From contig JAAAJB010000111.1 in NCBI GenBank assembly GCA_016098155.1, forward strand, positions 1 through 64,000: a stretch of 64,000 nt of DNA, read 5' to 3'. Shown here piece after piece: positions 9,306-21,800 of the stretch. How positions within the stretch are numbered: the first letter of the stretch is position 1; every line of letters begins with the position of its first letter. Origin of the DNA: Actinomortierella ambigua. Its lineage: Eukaryota > Mortierellomycota > Mortierellomycetes > Mortierellales > Mortierellaceae. Made by a program: the position numbers and the translations under genes. The notes beneath the pieces were generated by a model. It searched no databases, was not told the DNA's origin, and saw only the letters and a program-made list of their open reading frames with translations.

Positions 9306-12300
9306 ATGTCCGATGACAGGAAGAAGAAGACTAAAAATACCACCACCACCACCACTACCACCTCTACCAGTCCACGGTCAGGGATACGAGACTCCACCTC
9401 CTCGTCTTGCTCTTCCTCACTTGGCGCTGCTGCTGCCGCCACATCCCAGGGCATGAACAACAATAGGAATGCCTTTCGCACCGTTGAACGACTCAACTCG
9501 TCTGTCTCGTCCTTTCACTCGCATGCACCCTCCCTTTCGTCCAGCTTGGCTAGAAAGGAAGGAGGAGGAGGAGGCTCAAGAAGAGCGAGCCATTCCCACC
9601 ATGGATCGTTCACACCGTCCACACGCTCAGACTGCACCGATCTAAAGAGCCAGTCCAATTCCAAGAAGAGCAGTCGGCGAAAGACCAGAGGAGGACCACA
9701 CTCGGACCGGGGACCATCGACCGATGATGACGATGATGATGGAGAAGGCAACGACGATGACAGTGATGATGGTCGCCATCATCACCGCCAGCAACGATCG
9801 TACCCGCAGGCGCTAGAAGGGCAAGGATCTCTGCCAGTCATCACCTTGGGGGATGTTGCACGCCTGCATGACTTTTCTCTGACACCTCCCAGGCCGGGAA
9901 GCAACAGCGCAGGAAGCGGAGGCGGTCACCAGCCGCGACTCTCCGAGGACGATGATCTGGAGCGGATCATGCCCGACGTAACCGCAGCCCTGTTGGGATC
10001 CAATGGAACGCTAAGAGGACTAAGCACGGACGAGGCAGTAAAGTATGTGGCTCCTCCTCCTTTTTCTTTTCTTTACTTTCCATCCTGCTGTAATCTTACT
10101 CAGGAAGGACCCTCTTTTTCCTCTTCTTCTTCTTCTTCTTGCTGTTCCTCCTCTTCCAAAGGTCGTTGCTGAAAGAGTGGCTGACAATGGCGACGTGTGT
10201 CTGTGTTTTTTTTTTATGACACAATAGCAAGCTCATCGACACTGCAAAGGACGTGCTAAAGCAGTACCATGCCCCAAGAACCCATGCACAGCGTAAGTTT
10301 TAATTCAGAAACAGTTGTGCATGCCTGTTGTCCGTTGTCCGTGCCCCCTGTCATGTTGTGCTACACAGAAAATGTTCTCACCATACCTCTCTCTCTCCTT
10401 ATTCCCCTCTTCCCCTTTTCCTCCTTCCAGTGTTCAAAAAGTACCTACGGTACCCACCCACCATCCCACTCATCCTCATCATTCTAAGCTTACTCACCTT
10501 CTATATCTATGGCACCGTCAAGTCGTCGCCATACCAATTTCGCATCACTGGCACCCTGATCGAGGTTGTCGTCCTAACGGTCATCGTTATCTGGAACGCC
10601 TTCTTGCTTCGGCGTGAACAGCAGCTCAAGGGACGCGAGGTTCGCGATCGTGTCAAGGGGATCATTGTCGAGCTCGAATCTATCCGTACCTTAGGCACAC
10701 AGGTAAAAAAAAAAAAAAAAAAAAAAAAAGAGCCGCTCTACACATTTTTATCAAATTTTACTAAGGAAACCACATCGTGGAATATTTTCCCCCTCATATC
10801 TTTGTAGGATCTGAAAATTCCCACCGTACCTTCGGTCAGCACTGTGCGAGTCATTCGATCGGGCGTGGTCAAGACACTGCCAAGCAATCTGATTGTCAAA
10901 GGCGATCTGATAGAGATGGTCTATGGCGATGTCGCACCATGTCGCGTCCTGTGTCTCATGACGAGACAACAGTTGTCGAGGCTAAGCTTCTCAGAGGACT
11001 TTCACTCGAATCATGGCGATCGAGAATCCTTGGCGACTGCCACGATCCATTCTGGACAGCATGCGTTCCTGCAACCACCACCATCTACATCACAAACATA
11101 CCCTTTCGCGCCCCGACCAAAAGCCTCAAACGACATTCGCGAATTCTTCCTGTCGGCCAAGGAGATCTTTCAACCCTCCCTCTTTGGCTTCCCACCAACA
11201 TCGGAGATGCAAAAGCGACACCTCAACAACCAAGGACGCTATACCTTTGAAGTTCTCGAGACTCCTCTGGAGAAGATCCTGCACACGGCACTGGATCCGA
11301 CACCTCGACCTCGGAGTCTGATTCAAAAGCAGCTAAAGGCGATCCACCAGGTGCTGTTCAACCGGATCATCCCTGGCGTGGCCCTACTGGCCTTTGTTAT
11401 CAACTTGCTGCGGTACATTATCCTGGAGGTGATTGAACTGGACCAGGCCTCTCAGGGCGTAGAGCAATTATTGGTGCTCCCAGCATATGCCATTCTCCCA
11501 CTGATGATGCTGTCAATGCCTAGCCTTCTCCAAATCTCAAAAGCGTACTGTAACGCGACGATCCTGGTCCTGTACAACACGTTACAAATCTCCAAGACTG
11601 AATTTGAGGACGATCAAGACGTGGATGAGTTTGATGTCGAGGCGCCTCCGCCAACCAAGAATGTGTCGATAGGACGACGAGAAGTCCTGTCACGGTTCTG
11701 GAAGCTGTTGACGAGGTGGGGAAAGAGCGGTCGCGAATTTGATGATGGATTGACACGGAGCACCAACCTGGTCGAGTCGCTGGGGGGCGTGACCGTGATC
11801 TGCAGCATCGACAAGGAAGGCACGATCGCGACAGTGTTTCCAGAGATGGAACAAGTCTTGGTGGCGACAGAAAGTGGGGAGACCGAAGTCTTGGATGTGG
11901 CCGAGGACCCCTTGACGAGCAGTGGGGTCCGGTTCGAGGACCGGGACTGGGCCAACCACCTACCTTCGTTGAAACCGTTGGGTCTGAACCAATTGCTCAA
12001 TACGAAATGCGATCACACTTTGTCGGCCTGCCGCCGCCATGAGTCCCATCGCAAGTACACGGGACTGTCGGCCCATGGCCGAAACCGGGCTGCGCAACAG
12101 ACTTGTCTGTGTCGCCTCGGCAAGGAGATTGGATTTACGGAGGAGGCTCTCCTACCGTTTTCGTTGCAGCGTGAGATCTATTGCTATCATCCGTACCTAC
12201 CTTCGGCCAATGGTGGAAGAGGACAAGGGAAAGGAGGTGCTGGTAGTGGTGGGGCGACAAAGCCAATTCTGGGGACTCGAGGGACGTTTGAAATCCCAAC

Positions 12301-12475
12301 TATGCTTAGCACTATCTACCATGACAGTGCGAGCGATGGATATTTGTTGCTCACAGATGGCCATGTCGAGTGTGTCGTCGAGTGCTGTAGCGATTTTTGG
12401 GATGGCAGCTGCGTACAAGAATTGGACGACGCGGTAAGGAAAAAAAAAAAAAAAAAAAAAAAAAAATTGGGATAA
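9306..12475 (+). CDS. TMEM94-like P-type-ATPase-related membrane protein, N-terminal part (3' interrupted)
   Basis: Four exons (9306-10042, 10228-10292, 10431-10702, 10808-12433) join in frame to give 900 residues. Reading through the final donor adds about a dozen residues, mostly lysines from the poly(A) tract, to a stop at 12475. The first 200-odd residues are Ser/Asp/His-rich and disordered. Two hydrophobic hairpins follow (around exon 3 and around base 11370-11530), then a region matching TMEM94: the P-ATPase phosphorylation motif is degenerate (I-D-K-E-G-T-I instead of DKTGT), later L-P-S-L-K-P-L-G-L-N and C-S-D-F-W-D-G. TMEM94 acts at the ER in Mg2+ handling. The sequence stops at a GTAAGG donor immediately before 27 A residues, with no downstream exon; the remaining nucleotide-binding region and C-terminal membrane helices are missing. 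A C-terminal piece sits at 438-912 on the other strand. Confidence 0.8.
12440..12466. repeat. Poly(A) tract of 27 bases
   Basis: Lies six bases after the last TMEM94-like exon and about 50 bases from the 3' end of the convergent ankyrin gene. It is the likeliest place for a breakpoint, collapse or misassembly in this region. Confidence 0.9.
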
Positions 12476-12518
12476 AGAATGCAATATATCAGTTGGTCGA
12501 TGTTCTTGAAAAAGAAAA

Positions 12519-15500
12519 CTAGAGGGACATTGAGGAGGGGTTGGCCACAACCCACTTACCAAGATGGTTCCTGAGCACCTCGGGCGACAGACCCCGCCGC
12601 TTGCCCAGATCCTCTGGAGTTTCACCAGCATCGTTTCTAGCGCCTAGATCGGCTCCACAAGCGAGCAGCAAGCTGGAAATATTCGCATGGTTCTGGCTGA
12701 TCGACTCGTGCAAGGGCGTCCACTGCCTTTCGCCCTTACTATTGACATCGCCGCCAAGCTGCAACAGGACCATGACCATCTCCAAATGACCCCGTCGAGC
12801 CGCCAAATGCAACGGTGTGCATCCATGGACATCATGCTGGTTGACGGGACAGCCCGACTTGATCAACGACAGGGTCAGCATAACATCGTTCTGCAACAAC
12901 AGGCCAAAACTCGACGTCCTGAGCGATTGAGGTCCTAGCCGCTGCAGGATCGTCCGTGCACAATCCACATTGCCCGAGGCGATCGCCAACTCAACCGGTA
13001 GGATACTCTTGCCCTGCCAATAATGTTGCATCTCTGGCGAAAACGGGTGCCGCTTGCTTCCAAGCTCCGTCTGCGCCAACAACGCCCGCGCGGCCTTCTT
13101 CGCCTTGATCTCGAAATGGCTCAGCCATTGCCGCCCACTCTCGTGCCGTCGCTTCGCAATGTAGTACTCGATCGGATTGCTCTCCCCGACCACGATCCCT
13201 GCCGCTGTGCCACCAGCCTCTGTGCTGCCCCTTCCTCCTCCTGATGATGGTGAAGATGGTGATGCGGCAGTTCCAGCACCACCACTACCACCACCGGCCT
13301 TCCGTCGTCGGTTCAGCACGCCCATCCCCTTGAGCTTGCTCGCCCACAGGTATTGTTGAAGGGTGATACCCTGATTAGGATCAGCGCCGAAATCCAACAA
13401 CAGGCTCACGATACTGTTGGGGCTCGTGGGTGTGTAGCCGGGGATGTTGTACTGGGTCTCGTTGGCGCGGTTGAACGACGACGGCAGTTGATGGATCAAC
13501 GATTGCGATCCGACATCCAAACGCACGGTCTCGCCACGGGCCATCAAACTCGCGAGCTTGGCCGGGGAAAGGGTCGGTGGCGGACACGTCGCGTTCGTGC
13601 ACTCGTTCAAGGTCGTTGCGAGCAAGAGAGGCGTTAATCCACACCACGATTGATTCAAGTTGGCGTTCTATGTTATTAACAAGAGATAAGAGAAAGAGAG
13701 AGAGACAAACATGTGTTATTTTTTTTTTGGTCAGCCTTCTCCTCTGCATCATTTTGGAAGGTTGGTTTCGTATGTCTTCAGTAGAAACACCGTTCTGAAA
13801 ATAGGGCAGTAAAACGCATTCCTCCCATTTTTTTTTCTAGACATTCCACCATCGTAGGAGGGAGTCGCGCGGTCACTCTCGCATCCTCTATCGCATTCTC
13901 TGGTTTCTCTTTACCTTGATCATGGTCCGGACGAGGTTATACATGCCCAGGCCCACCGCCACCAAAAAGTAGCTTGGGTATTGAAAGGGGCCCGACTTGG
14001 CCGGGTGGCCGCCACTACCGCCACCACCACCACCACCACTTCCTCCACTTCCACTGCTTCCACCACCACCACCACTACCACCGCCACCACCACTGCCGCC
14101 AGGATGGCTGTCCTTCTTCTTTTTACCAGCCCCGCGTGCAACGATCGGCGAGTTGACGTCGACGGGGAAGCCACGATCGACCAATTCGACAGCAACCTTC
14201 TCCATGCGGTAGATCATGGCCAGCAACATGCAGTGGTTCAGATCGTTGTACGCCTTCTTCTTCTTCTTCTTGAGCGCGTTCGGAGGCAGTAGGCTGATAT
14301 ACTGCAGTGCTAGCTCGGGCTTGCGGTCCCGGATCGCCATCTCAATGTTGTGCAGGATCACTAGACATCCCCCAAACAATAAATGGCAGAAGAGTGGAGG
14401 GAAAAAACAACAACAACAAGATCATATTAATATGCAAATATGCAACAAGGAAAAGGGAACAAGTGAGGGAAATAAAATGCAGGGGAAGTGTGTGTAACCA
14501 CCCTATGTTGCATAGTTACTCCAGTTTTGTTTTTTTCTGCCCGCGAAACAATGAAGAAGAAAAAAAAACCAGTGTGGATAGCCCACAAAGGTCTGCCATC
14601 TTTACCTGGTCGCGTTCTTTTCTTCGCCTTCTTGGATCGGAGGAAGATGGGTATTCTCTGGGCCATGAATCCGCCCTGACTGTTCTTCTTATCCTTGGTG
14701 AGCGACCTGCGGTCCGGCTTGAGAGCATCCTTGTCTAGAGTGGGAAAAGGTGAATAGGATTGATTTGGTAGAGGAAAATAATAGCGCAAAAACGCCAACT
14801 AGTCAGCAAACTAAACAATACATAGAGCAACAGTGTGCCGTGCGATGTAAAGGCAAAGTTGGTTGGTTGGTTGGTTGGTGGAGAATTTGGCTTGTGAAAT
14901 GCGCGCGGATCCAGTTTTTTTTTTTTTGGGATAAGACAACCCTGTTGCGACCAAAAAAAAAGCGCATGAAATTATCCACCAATCAAGTTGCTCCAGGATC
15001 CACAACGTGAGCTACTCAGTCCCCCAAAAAAGACCTTCGTTTGTTCAGGGTCATCGGAGTGGGGAGGGGGAGGAAGAGGGTCAAAGCACAATACTTCAAC
15101 TCTCTCTAGTGGTGCACTGTGGAAGAAAAACAAGCTGTCTGGAGAAAGGGGGTCGACTTGAACGTAACAATTGGGGGGAGGAGGAGGATGGAGAGACGAG
15201 GGACGAGGAGAGGAGAGGAGAGGCAATCCAAAGGCAGGCATGGCAAAAGGGGAGGCGGAGGGGGGAGGAGGAGGAGGAGGAAGGGAAGGCAAAGAGGTGT
15301 AAAGGGGGAAAAAAAGGACAAAGAGGAGAGAGGAAACAAGTCTTTGACAGACTTGAGAGAGGTGGGGCGTGGTAAGTGAGCAGGGAATCCTTTTTACCTG
15401 GCTTGCCCTTGAGCTGTTCCTTGCTCAGTCGCTTAACAACGCCTTCTTCCTTGAGGCGGAAATCGAGACGGTGCAGCACCGTCAAGAGCCGGCGCTGTCG

Positions 15501-16510
15501 CCGCGGGTAAAGATCATTGAGACGAAACTCGGCCAGTGTCAGACTGAATGGCGTGGTCAGGTCCTGTTGGGGTGCACTAAAGAGCGATGTCAAGCCCTTG
15601 GCGTTCGCCTGCCCGCTGGCGTCTTGTGGCAAAGAGCCCTTTCGTGCAAAGTTGGTCGGCAGCGTCATGGACGACGAGCTCGTGTCAAACAGCGATACGA
15701 CAGAGTTGCGATTCACGTTCTTCCTTTTGGACGAACGGAGTGTCTTGCTCGAGCCATCGGGTAACGGTGGTGGTGGCGGCATCGCTGCCTTGTTGTTGTT
15801 GTTGCTAGTGTTGCTGTTGTTATGGATACTGTTGTTGCTGCCGTGGTTGCTGAGCGAACCATTGATACCAATGGATCCAGCCGTGGCCCGGGTCGAGCGA
15901 CGCTGCGATGAACCATTCAGGGAAAAGACTGTCATGGACGAAGCCAGCCCACTGCTCCTGGGCGTGAGCTTTGGGGAGTTTTCGGGGGATCCGACTGGGG
16001 AGAGTGTGAGGATCAGAGGAGTGTTGCCGTTCGACGCAGCAGCGACGGCGGCAGCCTCGTCTAGGTGAAGCGAGGGCATTTCTGTTTCGACAATGGTGGC
16101 CATGGCAGAGTGTCCAGGCGAGCCAGGTGGGCTGTTAATGGGTGACGAGAGTAGAGAAGGGCCTTCTGTGTGAAGGTTGGGTGTGGAGAGCGATCGTTGC
16201 CCGACGATGTGGGGTGTGGCCAGGTATGGTCCGTGGTTGCCAGAGGAAGGAGACGAGTTGGAGTTGGAGTTGGAAGAAGAAAAAGAAGAAGATCCTTCGT
16301 GGTAGTCGTCGTTATCTTCGTCTGGGCTGTCTTGGTCGGCAAGCGTGACAAAGGTGGTGGGAAGAGTCGGTACAGACGAGCGAGTAGAAGTGGCTGCTGG
16401 CGTGGAAACAGTGGAGGTCGTTGTTGGCGTGGCGCCCTCAGACACTACCGTCGCTGCCGTCGTGGTGGCGGACATGGATGCAGGAGCCATGCCGAGCACG
16501 CTTTGTTCAG

Positions 16511-16544
<34 letters not shown>

Positions 16545-17483
16545 ATTGTTGTTGTTCTTCTTGTGTTGCTGCTGCTGTTGCTGAGTCGAGTCGGTGGTGT
16601 TGATGATATTGTTGTTGGAGCCGCTCTTTCTGAGAAGCGAGGTCAGGCCACGCTGCAGCGATGATTGCTTTTTAGGCAGATCTGCAAGTGTGTAAGAGAG
16701 AGATAGAGAGCGAGACAAGAGAAAAAAAAAAGAAAAGCGAGGGAGCAGGGAGCGAGAGCACAACGGGAAAAGAGATAGAGAGAGAGAGAAAAGAAAGAAG
16801 GCAAAGAAACAAAGAAGAAAAAAAAAGGACAGGCAGGCACCAAACACCAGGTGCAGTTCAGGGCAAAGGGCGGATTAGATGGGAGACAATGAGGAGAGAG
16901 TGTAAGTGAGAGCAGATGCACACGAGCAAAAGGAATTGCAAATCAGCAATAGCATGAGCATAATAAGCGACACACACACTCTCACACAGAAAGAGAGTGT
17001 GAGAGAGTGAATGAGAGAGACAACGAGACTAGACAAGAGCCGCAACAGCCAAAGTGTTCTTCTATGCTGTGTTTGCTGTGTATGTGTGGGCGCAAGTGTG
17101 CGTGTTGCTGTTGCTGTTGTTGTTGTGTGTATGCGAACAAGGAGGCATCTGCACAAAGCAAAAGCAGCACTAAAGTTCATGTAATCCAGCGATTTCGCTC
17201 TTTCGCTCCGCTGTCAGTCGTCTCTTCTCCGAATGCTCCGCTCATGCAACGCCGTTGTTGATGGAGCACCATGCTCATGGATGACAAGGAGAGCTGCCAG
17301 ATGTCTCTATTGTTTTGTGTTTTGAATGCTGCTCCTGTTGTTTGCTGTGTGTGTGTGCGTGGGGAAGGGTGCATGTGCTTATGTGCCGGACTTACTCTTG
17401 GAAGCATGGTGCTTGTTTTGCTGCTGCTGCTGCTGCTGCTTTGGTAGCTCAGAGCTTGTTGCGGCCAGGGAGCTACTGTTCAT
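12519..17483 (-). CDS. Large ankyrin-repeat protein with long disordered N-terminus
   Basis: Five exons: 17396-17483, 15398-16681, 14606-14734, 13915-14360, 12519-13667, giving 3096 bases (1031 aa) with all phases matching. The N-terminal half is low complexity (Gln, Asn, Ser, Thr and Pro runs). Then come a basic region, a conserved-looking helical segment (H-N-I-E-M-A-I-R-D onward) interrupted by Lys and Gly/Ser runs, and C-terminal ankyrin repeats including H-G-C-T-P-L-H-L-A-A-R-R-G-H and W-T-P-L-H-E-S-I. The ankyrin stack suggests a protein-binding role; the partner is unknown. A GTAAGT donor occurs inside the last exon at 12559. Used as a donor, the gene would need further exons that are not visible, so I take the read-through to the in-frame stop at 12519. 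The start ATG at 17481-17483 is inferred from the first exon. Confidence 0.7.
16500..16585 (-). repeat. Trinucleotide tract encoding poly-Gln/Asn
   Basis: CTG/TTG/GTT repeats read on the minus strand as runs of Gln and Asn inside the ankyrin gene's exon 2. A second, shorter Gln tract lies in exon 1 near 17420-17440. Length polymorphism is likely. Confidence 0.8.
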
Positions 17484-18818
17484 CCCGGGCGCACGACTGG
17501 TGTGTTGTGTCTGGCGGTGTTGAGAGGAGAATGGACTGGATGGTGGGAAAAAAAGGGAGTTTAGATGCAAATGCAAAAAAAAAGAGGGATTCGAATGGAT
17601 GAAGTATTGGGGATGCTGAGGACGATTTAAGAGAGTGAGAGAGAGTGAGTCGAAAGGATGGGATGGGATGCTTGGAAGAAGGGAAACAAAGAGAAACGAG
17701 AACAAAAAACCTAATTTGTGGTTAGGGTAGACGGACAAAGAAAAAAAAATAGAGGACTGAGAGCCACTACACTTCTTGCACACCCCACGCTCCCCACCGT
17801 CGTCCATCTCTCCCCGCACCTAGCAAGCGCATCTCATGCCTTGGCTCTCGCCCTGTCCGCCTACCTACCCATGGGCTTTCTGACATGCTCCCCCATCTTG
17901 ACCAGTCCTTGCAGCAGGACGAGAGCCACTGGCTGGCCAGGGAACACTGATCAGACAGGATGTCGGCGGTTCGTTCTCCTTCCTGCAAAGTGGCTAGGGC
18001 TGATCAGTTGGTCCGTTGGGCCAGGATCAAATCAGTGATGATCCAATTGAATGAGATACTATCACTCCTCTTTCTGACTATTCTTTTGTCTTGTTCTTTT
18101 TATCTTTTCTCGCGTTTCTTTCTCGGAACCACGCACGCTCCAAACCCAATCCTCTCATCGCAAGGACAACAAGAGGAGAAAGGCGGACCATCCTCAGGCT
18201 CCGTTTTGCCGCTTCCTCCTTTTGCAATCCATTTTTCCCCCTCCCCTTCTTTTTTGCAATGTACTCTCTCTCCTTCCTGCCTTCACTTCCACTCTCCCAC
18301 TTGCTTCTGCATACATGCACTCTGCTGTGCCAATACACTCCACAGATGAAAGTGACACAATGTGAAAAGGGGGGCGGAAGAGGAGGCAACGCAGAATGGG
18401 CAGATTGAAACCAGCAGCTGCTGGGGGGTGATAGTCGATCCTCTTCCACCCCCTCCTCCTCCTCATCTTCTCCCTCGCCACGGATCCAATGTCATGCGCA
18501 TGCACACCGCCTTTTGCTTTAGAACACGCTGCGAAAGCCTCTCTCTCTCTTTTGCCCAACTCAGCAGCACTACATGCGGTGTCTTTTCTATTCTTTCTCC
18601 GTGGTCTTTTTTTATTTTTGAAACGCGCAAGCTGAGTATACATACAAAAAAAAATTCAATTGTGCCAAAAACTCGTGTTCTCCGCACGCACATTTTTTCC
18701 CCCTTCCCCTTTTCCCCAGAAATCTCCTGCGGCTCCATCAACACTTCCATCAATTAAAAGCCGAGAAACTCCAGCGGAGACAGTGGTGAAAGGGGGGAGG
18801 GGAGGGGACAAAACTCGT
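17484..18818. other. Intergenic: 5' region of ankyrin gene and 3' flank of myosin gene
   Basis: Holds the ankyrin gene promoter and, at the right, the 3' end of the myosin gene. No further coding sequence is supported. Purine-rich and pyrimidine-rich stretches account for the open frames seen here. Confidence 0.5.
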
Positions 18819-21800
18819 TTAGTCCTCATTCTGCTGACGACGCGCAGCAAGCTATAGGGATCCAAAATGATCAAAGACATGTTAAAAAGTCAAATAAACA
18901 AAAAACAAACAGGTATGCAGACGTAATAATAATAATATTCCACACTCATTCCACTCGTTAAGTAAATCAAATATTAAAGAAAGGCTCATCATCATCTCAA
19001 TCAATTATAACAAAAAACAAAAAAGAAAAAATCAACTTACAATCTCCTGCAATGACTTGCCACCTGTGGCTGGACGTGCTGCCACCACAGGCTTCGATCC
19101 GCCTGCTGTCGGTCGGGCAGGCAAAGTTGGCTTGGCTCCCACAGCCGGTTTCGGGCCTGGCGCGGGTGGGCCAGGACGACGAGCAGCCGCCACCGGTGCG
19201 GGCGCTGCATCGGACGATGAAGCAGCGCCACCACCACCACCTGCTGCTGCGGCGGCGGCGGCAGCAGCCTTCTTCTTGGCCTCCAACGCAACCTTCCACC
19301 CCGGCACACCATTGATATTACCGGGGCCTCCAAAGCCGCCATGCACCGAGTCTGACGATACGGGCGCGACCACTGCACTGCGCTCGCCGTTCGTGTTGAC
19401 GGCCGCATGGCGCGGTGCCGCCATCGGGTTGGCCACCGGCTTGCGGACCACGCCCGAGCTCGTCGGTGAGGTCGGAGTAGCAGTAGTTGCCGATGCTGCT
19501 GCTGCTGCTGGAGGAGGCGGCGGTGGTTGGCGTTTCGCCGGCAACGCAGGTGGAGGCGCTGGTTTGGGCGCAGGCACCTCGACCAAGTAATTGCTGGGGA
19601 CCCATCCTTCCTTGCCATCCTTCTTGGCCAGCCACCATCCGTTCTCATCCTTCTCCAGAATCTCCATCTGGTCGTCTTTAACAAACGACACCTCGCTCGA
19701 GTCTTGCGACTCGAAATTGTACAACGCCTTGTACATCGGCTTCGCGGGCGCGGCTGGAGCCGCTGGCGGTGCTGGTGGTGCAGCTGGTGGCGCCGGAGGT
19801 GGACCGGGACGACGAGCAGCAGCAGCAGCAGCGGGGGCTGCGGGAGCCGCTGGAGCAGCCGGTACTGCAGGTGCTGCGGGCGCTGCGGGCACTTTGCGTC
19901 CCCCTGAAGCAGCGGCATTGTTGGCCATGGCCGCCTTGACGACGGGAACGGCACGCGGGGTGGAACGGCTGGAAGCCTGACTAGGTCCACCTTTACGGAG
20001 GAGCTTGCCCGAGGCGATGGGGCGGGCGGCGACGGGCATGCGTTCACAGGGAGGCATGCTGACGCTGTTGGCGGGCTCGCCGCTGGGCACGGTGACGGTA
20101 TGGCTCTTGTAAGTGGCTTCCTTGACGCGATCATCCTTGACAAACTTGATGGTGGCAGTCTTGCCCTTCTTCTTGACGTACTCAAACTGGGGGCCGACAT
20201 TAACGCCGATACGAGCCCCGGAACGCTGCAGCAGATGCGTGATCAGCTCGGTCTTCAACTCGCACTCGAGTAAAATGTCACCCTCTTCGGGGTTCATGGT
20301 ATCGATCGAGAAAATCATCCAGTCGTCCCGCAGGTGCGAGACCGAGACGGACTTGATCGCGTTCAGCATGACCACACGCTCCGCCTTCATTGTGAGCACC
20401 CTGTTGGTCAACTGGGAGACGAGGAAGTAAATGTTGGATGCCGTCTAAATGCAAAAAAGACATGCCAAAGAAAAAGATAAAAAAAAAAAGAGTTTAGTGG
20501 TTCGCTTTGGTGCGGGCCCAGGACAATTGAATCACCTTCAACGACAACAACGAGAGCAAAAGGAGCAGAAAGGAGGAGGAGGTGAGAGAAATTAGAGCCA
20601 TCATCACTTACGAGAACAATGGTACGAGGGCTAGGCTTAGAAGAGCGCATGGGGCGCGAGACCAAGATCTGGCCACGGCCGGAAAACACGACAAACTCGC
20701 TATCGGAAATGCCCGCGGCGGAACGGATCATCTGCGACTGGGCACCCTTACCATTGACACCCAAATAGTCACCATAGAACCGACGCTGGCTCACCAGCGA
20801 GAACCGGCGGCGCTCCTTTCGGCCGGCCAAAACCTGGTGGCCATAATCGCGCAGCTGCAACCATCCGATCTGATCCTTGTTTCGGCGCCAGCACCGCTGG
20901 ATGCGCGTCGCACATTCGTGCTTGTACGCCATGTAGTTGCGCCAGGCGCGCTGGATACGGATCGCCATGTTGTGCCAGTATCGGTCGCGTAGGTGTTCGA
21001 GCGCAAACAGCGTTTCGGGGTGGCGGATAAACACCTTGGTCACACCGAGCTGCCATTCTTCCTTGGACACCGACGTATCCTTGAGGATCTGCTCCACACC
21101 GGATCGAGGGTCCCCGGTCCAGGTCTTCTCGCCCGCAAACGACGTCTTGGGCGACAAGAGGAAGAACCGGTTCAAAAACCTTTCGTACGTCTGACGCGAA
21201 GCGAAACCAGCGCGACGGACACGAATGTTCTCCTGGAGACCCAGGTACTTGACCTGATGGATGACCATCTTTGTATCAAACTCGTGCGGGCTCTTGCTTT
21301 GGTTGGGCTTGATCGTACGGATGTACGAAGGAGAGCACTGCATCAAGTTCTGCACGAGGAGACCCGCCGAGGCCTTGATCTTGTCACCGGCCGTTGGTGG
21401 TCGCTTCTTGTTGTCCAGATCCACGGGCTCTGGGAACAGCGTCGCCAGGAATTGGTTGGCCGAGCTAGCAATCAGCGTCAAGATGTCCTTGGACAGAATA
21501 TCCTTGTTCTTGTCCGTCATGCCGGACATTTGGTACATTACGTCACCGGCATAGTGCTTGACAATGAACGACGTGCCACGGTGCTCAAAGTGCGCATTGC
21601 TCGACAAGCCGTTGAGTCGCTGGATCAGTGAGTTGTCTGCAGCATTCGAGTCGGCATGGGCCGTGGCACACGCGTCGTTCATCGCCGCAAAAATACCAGG
21701 AGGTCGCTTCTCTTCAATCAGTTCACAGACGACCTTGTTGTTGAAAAAGTCGATCGGGGTCCACTGAATCTGCTCACGCACGTACTCCTCCTGCTCGGCC

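Noticed and set aside
8437..9456. 339-codon plus-strand frame
   Set aside because: Overlaps BRE exon 1 antisense and then CT-rich promoter sequence; no domain, and the codon pattern changes abruptly.
12540..12560. Splicing of the ankyrin gene at the GTAAGT donor (12559) into a TTTTCTTTTTC exon after CTCTAG
   Set aside because: The candidate exon runs straight into the poly(T) strand of the poly(A) tract and then antisense to the TMEM94-like exon; reading through to the stop at 12519 is simpler.
19037..20200. 387-codon minus-strand frame rich in Arg/Leu/Pro
   Set aside because: Alternative frame of the Pro/Ala-rich myosin tail, which is itself clearly coding in the neighbouring frame.
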